Positions 19,780 to 26,666 of a DNA stretch of 64,000 nucleotides are shown here, one piece after another. The number at the start of each line of letters is the position of its first letter. Positions within the stretch are counted from its first letter, which is position 1. The position numbers and the translations under genes are program-made. The notes beneath the pieces were generated by a model. That model saw only the letters and a program-made list of their open reading frames with translations, was not told the origin of the DNA and did no database searches. The DNA is taken from NCBI RefSeq assembly GCF_001190925.1, contig NZ_CP011072.1:806001-870000 (forward strand). The letters are read 5' to 3'. The stretch comes from Azoarcus sp. CIB. Its GTDB lineage: Bacteria > Pseudomonadota > Gammaproteobacteria > Burkholderiales > Rhodocyclaceae.

Positions 19780-21153
19780 ATGGCAATGCACTTCTACTAC
19801 AACGGACATACCTACGAGATCGAGACGGCCCCGCTGAGCTGGGACGATGCCTCGGCGAACGCCCTGGGGCTCGCATGGAGTGACGAAGGCCGGTTGGAGG
19901 GGGCCGGTCTCGGCGGCCCGTTGATCGTTCCGTCCTATCTTTCGCTGATCGGTTCCGCTGCCGAAAACGCCGCGATCCTCAAGAACCTGAAGCCGTCGGT
20001 TCCCAAGGGGGCGACGGTGGCCACGGACGGTGGAAACGCGAGCTATCTCTGGCTCGGCGCGTCGGACGTGCAAAGCGAAGGCAACTGGCAGTGGCTGGAC
20101 GGCACGCTGCTTGGGTCGGGTTACCAGAACTGGGGTTCCGGTAGCCTCGGCGGCGAGCCGGACAACTTTGGCGGGGTGCAGAACTTCCTCGCCATCGCTA
20201 CCGGCAAGTGGCCCGCGCCGGCGGGCGGCCTCGGCGCGCCGGGGCAGTGGAATGACCTGGATGGCGCGAACCTGCTGTGGTCGGTCGTCGAGTGGGATGG
20301 TCTGATCGGCACGGTTGGCAACGACAAGCTGACCGGCACCGCAGGCGACGACGTCATCGACGGCAATGCCGGCAACGACACGGTCAAGGCGGGCGACGGC
20401 GATGACATCATCTACATGGGTACGGGTAATGACAACGTCCAGACAGGCAATGGCACCAATGCGGTGTTCGCCGAAATCGGCCTGGTGGATGATAACGACG
20501 GCAACGATCGCGTTACCGGCGGCAGCGGCGACGACTTCATCGCGCCGGGTACGGGCAACGACAACGTGCGCGCCGGCGACGGCAACAATGTCGTGATCGG
20601 AGGCGAAGGCGACGACATCATCACCACCGGGGCCGGGAACGACACGATCGATCCGGATGGTTACTACGCCGAGGACGGTGATGGTGCTGCGGGCAACGAC
20701 ACGATCAAGACCGGCGCCGGCGATGACCTCATCTTCCTCGGTGAGGGCGCGGACAAGGTGTGGGGTGGTGCGGGCAGCGACACCTTCGTGTTCGACACGC
20801 TGTTCACCGCGCCCAGCACCACGGTGTTCAAGCAGGACGGCACGCAGGTCACCAAGGCGACGGTGCATCGCATCAACGATTTCGACGCGACCGTGGACAA
20901 GCTGGGCTTCGATGCCAACGAGTTCCAGTCCCTTGCGGGATTTACCGCGACGAACTTCGTCAAGGGCAGCGGGCTGACCGCCGCGAGCTCGAACGAGACG
21001 GGTGTGGACGATTTCCTGATCTACGACACCGCCTCGGGCAAGCTCTATTACGACGAAGACGGCAATCACGCGGGATCTGCGCCGGTCCTGCTCGGGATCG
21101 TGACCGGCCACATGGCCGATCTGGATGCCTCCGATATCGAAATTTTCCTGTAA
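19780..21153 (+). CDS. secreted C-type lectin-like / RTX-repeat protein
   Basis: Not a named gene. The 457-residue product lacks an N-terminal signal peptide. Residues about 1-170 form a C-type-lectin-like domain, with WLGASD, WQWLDG, NWGSGS, GEPDN and WNDLDG in the expected order and a final VVEWDG. Residues about 175-340 hold RTX nonapeptides (GNDKLTGTAGDDVIDGNAGN and many GxGxDx copies), which bind Ca2+. The C-terminal third resembles the uncleaved type I secretion region of RTX proteins, with FDTASGKLYYD-like and LLG motifs near the end. It is expected to be exported by a type I system, but none is encoded here. GGAG precedes the ATG. It lies between two nitrate operons; any role in them is unknown. 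Adhesion or carbohydrate binding is inference. Confidence 0.82.
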   Translation: MAMHFYYNGHTYEIETAPLSWDDASANALGLAWSDEGRLEGAGLGGPLIVPSYLSLIGSAAENAAILKNLKPSVPKGATVATDGGNASYLWLGASDVQSEGNWQWLDGTLLGSGYQNWGSGSLGGEPDNFGGVQNFLAIATGKWPAPAGGLGAPGQWNDLDGANLLWSVVEWDGLIGTVGNDKLTGTAGDDVIDGNAGNDTVKAGDGDDIIYMGTGNDNVQTGNGTNAVFAEIGLVDDNDGNDRVTGGSGDDFIAPGTGNDNVRAGDGNNVVIGGEGDDIITTGAGNDTIDPDGYYAEDGDGAAGNDTIKTGAGDDLIFLGEGADKVWGGAGSDTFVFDTLFTAPSTTVFKQDGTQVTKATVHRINDFDATVDKLGFDANEFQSLAGFTATNFVKGSGLTAASSNETGVDDFLIYDTASGKLYYDEDGNHAGSAPVLLGIVTGHMADLDASDIEIFL

Positions 21154-21162
21154 GTCCTGGTG

Positions 21163-21188
21163 ACGGCGCCCCCGCACGGGGGCGCCGT
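21163..21188 (+). terminator. GC-rich hairpin after the lectin/RTX gene
   Basis: Perfect inverted repeat with 11-bp arms (ACGGCGCCCCC / GGGGGCGCCGT) and loop GCAC, ten bases after the stop codon. There is no T-run, so termination efficiency is uncertain. Between it and the regulatory elements starting near 21400 I see no gene. Confidence 0.65.
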
Positions 21189-21419
21189 GTGTCAACCGCT
21201 CGCGCGCCGCGAGGGGCTGCGGCGCCCTGCCGCCGGCCGGGTCAATCCGGATCCTTCTTTCTCCATTCTTGCTGCCGAGTGAGCGCGGGGCTCCTGCTCA
21301 GGGCCGCGCCACCCGCTTCATCGCGGCAACTGCGGGCCGACCTGGCCCGGTCTCCGATGATTTCGGCCCCGCGCACGCCCCTCCGGTGTCGCTATGTTGT
21401 GGTGCAACATCCCGCGAGA

Positions 21420-21436
21420 TGCACCGGAATGGTGCC
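21420..21436. promoter_or_regulatory. NtrC-like dyad upstream of cobA-nirB
   Basis: TGCACCGGAATGGTGCC matches the NtrC consensus TGCACC-N4-TGGTGCA at all defined positions but the last, 89 bases before the -24 element. A second, weaker GGTGCA half-site is at 21401-21406. Confidence 0.7.
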
Positions 21437-21524
21437 TGGGTCTTCATGCTTGATGCTCGGTCGGAGATTGTCGGTGTGTGTGTTATTGATTTAAAAATAA
21501 TGACTTACGAAAATGCGTGGGGAC

Positions 21525-21539
21525 TGGCACCCATTTTGC
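21525..21539 (+). promoter_or_regulatory. sigma-54 promoter of the cobA-nirBD-nasA-nasC operon
   Basis: TGGCACCCATTTTGC is a perfect match to TGGCAC-N5-TTGC. The start of transcription would be near 21551, immediately before the first ANTAR hairpin. The local AT-rich sequence upstream (around 21490-21515) contrasts with the GC-rich surroundings and would suit NtrC looping or IHF binding. Confidence 0.87.
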
Positions 21540-21555
21540 GTTAGGTGAACCGCAA

Positions 21556-21665
21556 GCCGGGGCAACGAGGCTCCGGCGAAGTGCTTGGTGCAGAGCATGC
21601 GGACAACGGCGTCCGTCGTTTCTTCGGAATTTCGATCCCGGGGGCGACGCGATGCCGTTTTTTTT
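21556..21665 (+). promoter_or_regulatory. ANTAR-responsive antitermination leader of cobA-nirB
   Basis: P1 (21556-21577) has an 8-bp stem with one G-T pair and hexaloop AACGAG; P2 (21600-21615) has a perfect CGGAC/GTCCG stem and hexaloop AACGGC. Both loops show A1 and G4. The P2 loop and 3' arm overlap a terminator in which ACGGCGTC (21606-21613) pairs with GATGCCGT (21651-21658), the CGTCG/CGACG stem inside it extends the pairing, and eight T residues follow. The 14-base P2 hairpin (GGAC, loop, GTCC) is identical to that in the nrtA leader. These elements and the promoter occupy most of the 536-base gap before cobA. Confidence 0.87.
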
Positions 21666-21689
21666 CGCCTTACGGAGTGGAGATCGATC

Positions 21690-22460
21690 ATGGCCAAGGT
21701 GTTACTCGTTGGTGCCGGCCCCGGCGCGGCAGACCTGCTGACGCTGCGTGCCGCGCGCGCCATCGCTGAGGCCGATGTGCTGCTGGCCGATGCACTGGTG
21801 ACGGACGAAGTGCTCGCGCTGGCGAAGCCGACGGCGCGCGTGCTGCGGGTCGGCAAGCGCGCCGGGATGAAGTCGGCCGCGCAGGAGTTCATTCACCGTG
21901 CGATGGCGCGCTATGCGCGGCGTGGCCTGACCGTGGCGCGGGTGAAGGGCGGCGACCCCTTCGTGTTCGGGCGCGGCGGCGAGGAAATGGATTACCTGCG
22001 TGCGCTCGGCATCGAGGTCGAGGTGATCCACGGCCTGACGGCGGGCGTCGCGGTGACCGGTGCCGCCGGCATCCCGGTGACGCATCGCGCGCACTGCTTC
22101 GGCGTGACGATGGTGACCGGCCACACCGAGGACGGCACGGAGCCGGACTGGTCCGCACTGGCGAAAAGCGGCACGACGCTGGTGATCTACATGGGCCTCG
22201 GCGCCTTGCCGCGCATCGCCGAAAGCCTCGCTGCGGGCGGCCTGTCGCGCGCGACGCCAGCCGCGGTGATCGCCCACGGCACGCTGCCGACGCAGCAGCA
22301 GGTGGTCGGCACGCTCGCCGACATCGCCGAGCGCGCCCGTGCCGCGGCACTGCCGGCGCCGGCGCTGATCGTGATCGGCGACCTTGCGGCCTATGCCGAG
22401 AATCGCTTCGCCCGGTCCTCTTCCGAATCCTCCCCCGAATTCATCTTCCGCGCTGCCTGA
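21690..22460 (+). CDS. cobA: uroporphyrinogen-III C-methyltransferase (SUMT)
   Basis: SUMT adds two methyl groups from SAM to uroporphyrinogen III, giving precorrin-2, the branch to siroheme. The 256-residue protein shows the SAM-binding VGAGPGAADLLTLRA at its N-terminus and VKGGDPFVFGRGGEE near residue 90, with GHTEDG further on. It is a single-function enzyme without the dehydrogenase/ferrochelatase part of CysG. Being first in the nitrite reductase operon it presumably supplies siroheme for NirB; the final dehydrogenase and chelatase must be encoded elsewhere. ATG 21690 has GGAG in good position. Confidence 0.92.
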   Translation: MAKVLLVGAGPGAADLLTLRAARAIAEADVLLADALVTDEVLALAKPTARVLRVGKRAGMKSAAQEFIHRAMARYARRGLTVARVKGGDPFVFGRGGEEMDYLRALGIEVEVIHGLTAGVAVTGAAGIPVTHRAHCFGVTMVTGHTEDGTEPDWSALAKSGTTLVIYMGLGALPRIAESLAAGGLSRATPAAVIAHGTLPTQQQVVGTLADIAERARAAALPAPALIVIGDLAAYAENRFARSSSESSPEFIFRAA

Positions 22461-22471
22461 AGGAGCCCGCC

Positions 22472-24928
22472 ATGAAAAAACAGAAACTCGTGATGATCGG
22501 TAACGGCATGGCCGGCTGTCGCACGCTCGAAGAGCTGCTGAAGCTCGCCCCGGACCTGTACGAGATCACCGTGTTCGGCGCCGAGCCGCACGGCAACTAC
22601 AACCGTATCCTGCTGTCGCCGGTGCTCGCCGGCGAGATGACGCTGCCGGAGATCATGCTCAACGATCTCGACTGGTATCGCGACAACGACATCACGTTGC
22701 ATGCCGGCAAGATGGTGACGAAGATCGACCGCATCAAGCGCAAGATCATCGCGTCCGACGGCACCGAGGCCGACTACGACCGCCTGCTGATCGCGACCGG
22801 CTCGACGCCCTTCATCCCGCCGATTCCCGGGGCGGACCTGTCGGGCGTGCTGGCCTACCGCGACATCGGCGACACCGAGGCGATGATAGCGGCCTCGACG
22901 CAGTACAAGCACGCGGTGGTGATCGGCGCCGGCCTGCTGGGCCTGGAGGCGGCGAACGGCCTGATGCTGCGCGGCATGAGCGTGACGGTGGTGCATCTGG
23001 CCGACTGGATCATGGAGCGCCAGCTCGACAAGCCGGCCGCCGACATGCTGCAGGCTTCGCTCGAGGCCAAGGGCATGAACTTCCTGCTGTCGAAGCAGAC
23101 CGAGGCGCTGATCCGCGGTGAGGGTGGGCGTGTATCCGCGGTGCGCTTCAAGGACGGCATGGAGATCCCGGCGGACCTCGTGGTCGTCGCGGCCGGCATC
23201 CGCCCGAACTTCGCGCTGGCCGAGTCGGCCGGCATCTACTGCGGCACCGGCCGTGCGCGCGGCATCGCGGTGTCCGACACGCTGCAGACCGTCACCGACC
23301 CGCGCGTGTATGCGGTCGGCGAGTGCGTCGCGCACCGCGGCATCGCCTACGGCCTGGTCGCGCCGCTGTTCGAACAGGGCAAGGTGTGCGCGAACCACCT
23401 CGCGAACTTCGGCATCGGCCGCTACGAAGGCTCGGTGACCTCGACCAAGCTGAAGGTGACCGGCATCGACGTGTTCTCGGCGGGCGACTTCAGCGGCGGC
23501 GCGGACACCGAGGAGATCGTCCTGCACGACAAGCAGGGCGGCGTTTACAAGCGCATCGTGATCAAGAACAACCGCATCGTCGGTTCGGTGCTGTACGGCG
23601 ACACCGCCGACGGCACCTGGTACTTCCAGCTGATGAAGGATCAGCAGGACATCCACGGGATCCGTGACCACCTGATGTTCGGCCAGAACCACCTGGGCGA
23701 TGCGGGCCACAAGGGCGAGAACAAGGCCGCCTCGATGGCCGACACCGCCGAGGTGTGCGGCTGCAACGGCGTGTGCAAGGGCACCATCGTCAAGGCCATC
23801 AAGGAGAAGGGGCTCTTCACCGTCGATGAGGTGAAGAAGCACACCAAGGCGGCGTCCTCCTGCGGTTCCTGCACGGGCCTCGTGGAGCAGATCCTCGCCT
23901 CGACGGTCGGCGGTGCCTACCAGGCGGTGAGTGCCCACGACAAGGCGGTGTGCGGCTGCACCGAGCTGTCGCACGGTGACGTGCGCCGCGCAATCCGCGA
24001 GCACAAGCTGCTGAACATCCCCGACACGATGGAAACCTTGTCGTGGAAGACGCCCAACGGTTGCTCGACCTGCCGCCCGGCGCTGAACTACTACCTGATC
24101 TCGACCTGGCCGCACGAGGCGAAGGACGATCCGCAGAGCCGCTTCATCAACGAGCGCGCGCACGCCAACATCCAGAAGGACGGCACCTATTCGGTGGTGC
24201 CGCAGATGCTGGGCGGGGTGACCACTCCGGCGGAGTTGAAGCGCATCGCCGAGGTCGCCGAGAAGTACAACGTGCCGACGGTGAAGGTGACCGGCGGCCA
24301 GCGCATCGACCTCCTGGGCATCAAGAAGGAAGACCTGCCCAGCGTATGGAAGGACCTCGGCATGCCTTCGGGCCACGCCTACGGCAAGAGCATCCGCACG
24401 GTGAAGACCTGCGTCGGCGCCGAGCACTGCCGCTTCGGCACGCAGCGTTCGATGTCGATGGGCATCGACCTGGAACGGATGCTGTTCGGCATGTGGAGCC
24501 CGCACAAGGTGAAGCTCGCGGTGTCCGGCTGCCCGCGCAACTGCGCCGAGGCCGGCATCAAGGACGTCGGTGTGATCGGGGTCGATTCGGGCTGGGAGCT
24601 GTATGTCGCAGGCAACGGCGGCATCAAGACCGAGGTCGCGCAGTTCCTGTGCAAGGTCCAGACGCGCGAGGAGGTGATGGAGTACTCCGGCGCCTTCCTG
24701 CAGCTCTACCGCGAGGAAGGCTACTACCTCGAGCGCACCGTGCATTACGTCGAGCGCGTCGGTCTGGAGTACGTGAAGAAGCACGTGCTCGACGACGCCG
24801 ACAAGCGCAAGGCGCTGTTCGAGCGGCTGCTCTTCGCCTTGCAGGACGCGAAGGATCCGTGGGCCGAGCGCTACGCCGCCGACGCTGTGCCTGCCGTGCG
24901 CCGCGAATTCGAGATGCTGGAGATCTGA
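22472..24928 (+). CDS. nirB: assimilatory NAD(P)H nitrite reductase, large subunit
   Basis: NirB reduces nitrite to ammonia in the cytoplasm. The 818-residue product has an FAD/NAD(P)-binding oxidoreductase domain (residues about 1-400), two BFD-like [2Fe-2S] regions (Cys in CGCNGVC and SCGSC, then CGC and GCSTC), the ferredoxin-like half of the sulfite/nitrite reductase fold, and the siroheme/[4Fe-4S] ligands in CVGAEHCRFG and CPRNC. Start ATG 22472 follows AAGGAG. It sits 11 bases after cobA and 17 before nirD. Confidence 0.96.
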   Translation: MKKQKLVMIGNGMAGCRTLEELLKLAPDLYEITVFGAEPHGNYNRILLSPVLAGEMTLPEIMLNDLDWYRDNDITLHAGKMVTKIDRIKRKIIASDGTEADYDRLLIATGSTPFIPPIPGADLSGVLAYRDIGDTEAMIAASTQYKHAVVIGAGLLGLEAANGLMLRGMSVTVVHLADWIMERQLDKPAADMLQASLEAKGMNFLLSKQTEALIRGEGGRVSAVRFKDGMEIPADLVVVAAGIRPNFALAESAGIYCGTGRARGIAVSDTLQTVTDPRVYAVGECVAHRGIAYGLVAPLFEQGKVCANHLANFGIGRYEGSVTSTKLKVTGIDVFSAGDFSGGADTEEIVLHDKQGGVYKRIVIKNNRIVGSVLYGDTADGTWYFQLMKDQQDIHGIRDHLMFGQNHLGDAGHKGENKAASMADTAEVCGCNGVCKGTIVKAIKEKGLFTVDEVKKHTKAASSCGSCTGLVEQILASTVGGAYQAVSAHDKAVCGCTELSHGDVRRAIREHKLLNIPDTMETLSWKTPNGCSTCRPALNYYLISTWPHEAKDDPQSRFINERAHANIQKDGTYSVVPQMLGGVTTPAELKRIAEVAEKYNVPTVKVTGGQRIDLLGIKKEDLPSVWKDLGMPSGHAYGKSIRTVKTCVGAEHCRFGTQRSMSMGIDLERMLFGMWSPHKVKLAVSGCPRNCAEAGIKDVGVIGVDSGWELYVAGNGGIKTEVAQFLCKVQTREEVMEYSGAFLQLYREEGYYLERTVHYVERVGLEYVKKHVLDDADKRKALFERLLFALQDAKDPWAERYAADAVPAVRREFEMLEI

Positions 24929-24945
24929 ACGTGGAGATTGAATTC

Positions 24946-25278
24946 ATGAGCACCATCGAGTCGAGCCTGGAAGCGGGCTGGAAACTGATCTGCGCGGTCG
25001 AGGACATCCCGGTCCTGGGTTCGCGCGTCGTGAAGTCGGCGAGCGGCGACATCGCGATCTTCCGCAACGCCGAAGACGAGGTCTTCGCGGTGCACGACAA
25101 GTGCCCGCATAAGCAGGGACCGCTGTCGCAGGGCATCGTGCATGGGCGCCAGGTGACCTGCCCGCTGCACGGCTGGAAGATCCAGCTCGAGTCCGGCGAG
25201 GCGGTCGCCCCGGACGTCGGCTGCACCAAGTCCTTCGCAGTGAAAGTCGAGGGCGGCCGAGTGCTGCTGAAGGTTTGA
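24946..25278 (+). CDS. nirD: nitrite reductase small subunit (Rieske-like)
   Basis: A 110-residue Rieske-fold protein that partners NirB. Ligand pairs C53-x-H55 (CPHKQGP) and C72-xx-H75 (CPLHGW) are both present, so this copy should bind a [2Fe-2S] cluster; some NirD proteins lack them. ATG 24946 is preceded by GGAG at a rather long spacing; a GTG at 24931 would add five residues. A REP-like element follows before nasA. Confidence 0.92.
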   Translation: MSTIESSLEAGWKLICAVEDIPVLGSRVVKSASGDIAIFRNAEDEVFAVHDKCPHKQGPLSQGIVHGRQVTCPLHGWKIQLESGEAVAPDVGCTKSFAVKVEGGRVLLKV

Positions 25279-25283
25279 TGAAA

Positions 25284-25374
25284 CGTAGGGCGGATGAGCC
25301 GAAGGCGTTATCCGCCGCATGGAGGAGCCTGAAGCTGCCATTCGGCGGAAGGCGCTTCGCTTTTCCGCCCTACG
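25284..25374. repeat. REP/BIME-like double palindrome between nirD and nasA
   Basis: A 91-bp element with 11-bp inverted ends (CGTAGGGCGGA at 25284-25294, its complement at 25364-25374). Inside are two hairpins, GGCGGAT/ATCCGCC (25289-25315) and GGCGGAA/TTCCGCC (25344-25369). It resembles the widespread extragenic family with GTAGGGCGGAT and GGCGTTATCCGCC. In the operon it could stabilise the upstream nirBD message or attenuate nasA; either is inference. Confidence 0.8.
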
Positions 25375-25403
25375 GTCGCCGCATTCGCATTCTGGAGTTG
25401 TAA

Positions 25404-26618
25404 ATGGACAAGCAATCCTTCCTCAAGGCCGGACACCCCCCGACGCTGCTGGCCTCCTTCCTGTACTTCGACCTCGCCTTCATGGTGTGGGTCATCCTCG
25501 GGCCGCTGGGCGTGCAGATCGCCACGGACCTGGGGCTCGACCACGCGCAGAAGGGCCTGATGGTGGCGGTGCCGGTGCTCGCCGGCGCGATCCTGCGCAT
25601 CTTCATGGGCGTGCTGGTCGACCACCTGAAGCCCAAGATGGCTGGTGCCATCGGCCAGGTCATCGTGATCTGCGCGCTCTTCGTTGCGTGGCAGTTCGGC
25701 ATCCACAGCTACGAGCAGACGCTGCTCCTGGGCGTGTTCCTCGGCTTCGCCGGGGCCGCCTTCGCGGTCGCTCTGCCGCTGGCGTCGCGCTGGTATCCGC
25801 CGGAGCACCAAGGCACCGCGCTGGGCATCGCCGGCGCCGGCAACTCGGGCACCGCGCTTGCCGCGCTGTTCGCACCGGGGCTGGCGGCGGCCTTCGGCTG
25901 GACCAACGTGTTCGGCCTCGCACTGATCCCGCTCGCGCTGGTGTTCGTGTTCTACCTGGTCGTCGCCAAGGATGCGCCCGAGTGCCCGCCGGCCAAGCCG
26001 CTCGCCGAGTACTTCAAGGTGCTGAAGGACAAGGACGCGTGGTGGTTCATGTTCTTCTACTCGGTGACCTTCGGCGGCTTCGTCGGGCTGGCGTCCTCGC
26101 TGACGATCTACTTCAATACCCAGTATGGGCTCGACGCGAAGATGGCCGGTTACTTCACCGCGGCCTGCGTGTTCGCCGGCTCGCTGGTACGCCCGATCGG
26201 CGGTCGCGTCGCCGACCGCGTCGGCGGCATCAAGAGCCTGTCGGTGATGTATGTGTTCGCGGCAATCTTCCTCGCGATCGTCGGTATCGGACTGCCGGAG
26301 GCGTGGATGGCGCTGGCCGTGTTCGTGCTGGCGATGCTCGCGCTGGGCATGGGCAACGGCGCGGTGTTCCAGCTCGTGCCGCAGCGCTTCCGCAAGGAGA
26401 TCGGCGTGATGACGGGCCTCGTGGGCATGGCGGGTGGCGTCGGCGGCTTCTACCTCGCGTCCTCGCTCGGCTACGCGAAGCAGGTCACCGGCAGCTATCA
26501 GCTGGGCTTCATGATCTTTGCCGGGTTGGCACTCGCTGCGCTGGTCGGGCTCACGTCGGTGAAGACCCGCTGGCGCACGACCTGGGGCGCGGCGCACCTG
26601 ACTTCGGCGCGCATCTGA
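25404..26618 (+). CDS. nasA: nitrate/nitrite transporter, MFS (NarK/NasA family)
   Basis: Inner-membrane major facilitator of 404 residues with about 12 hydrophobic helices. The NNP-family nitrate signatures appear as GAGNSGTALAALFAP in the first half and GMAGGVGGFYLAS in the second, with a conserved Arg-containing segment around ASRWYPPEHQG. It would import nitrate in addition to the ABC system, so this locus encodes two uptake routes. Start ATG 25404 with GGAG upstream. Part of the cobA-nirBD-nasA-kinase-nasC operon by spacing, although the REP-like element lies before it. Confidence 0.93.
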   Translation: MDKQSFLKAGHPPTLLASFLYFDLAFMVWVILGPLGVQIATDLGLDHAQKGLMVAVPVLAGAILRIFMGVLVDHLKPKMAGAIGQVIVICALFVAWQFGIHSYEQTLLLGVFLGFAGAAFAVALPLASRWYPPEHQGTALGIAGAGNSGTALAALFAPGLAAAFGWTNVFGLALIPLALVFVFYLVVAKDAPECPPAKPLAEYFKVLKDKDAWWFMFFYSVTFGGFVGLASSLTIYFNTQYGLDAKMAGYFTAACVFAGSLVRPIGGRVADRVGGIKSLSVMYVFAAIFLAIVGIGLPEAWMALAVFVLAMLALGMGNGAVFQLVPQRFRKEIGVMTGLVGMAGGVGGFYLASSLGYAKQVTGSYQLGFMIFAGLALAALVGLTSVKTRWRTTWGAAHLTSARI

Positions 26619-26666
26619 GGCGCGCATCTGAGGCGTAAATTCGAGGCCCGAACGGAGAGCCCCAGC

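Noticed and set aside
21556-21665. Leader before cobA considered as a cobalamin riboswitch
   Set aside because: No conserved cobalamin-riboswitch core is visible, and the sequence is fully explained by two ANTAR hairpins and a terminator that are shared with the nrtA leader.
22391-24784. A 797-codon minus-strand open frame opposite nirB
   Set aside because: Shadow of nirB: low-complexity product, no motif or ribosome binding site, while nirB has all cofactor motifs.
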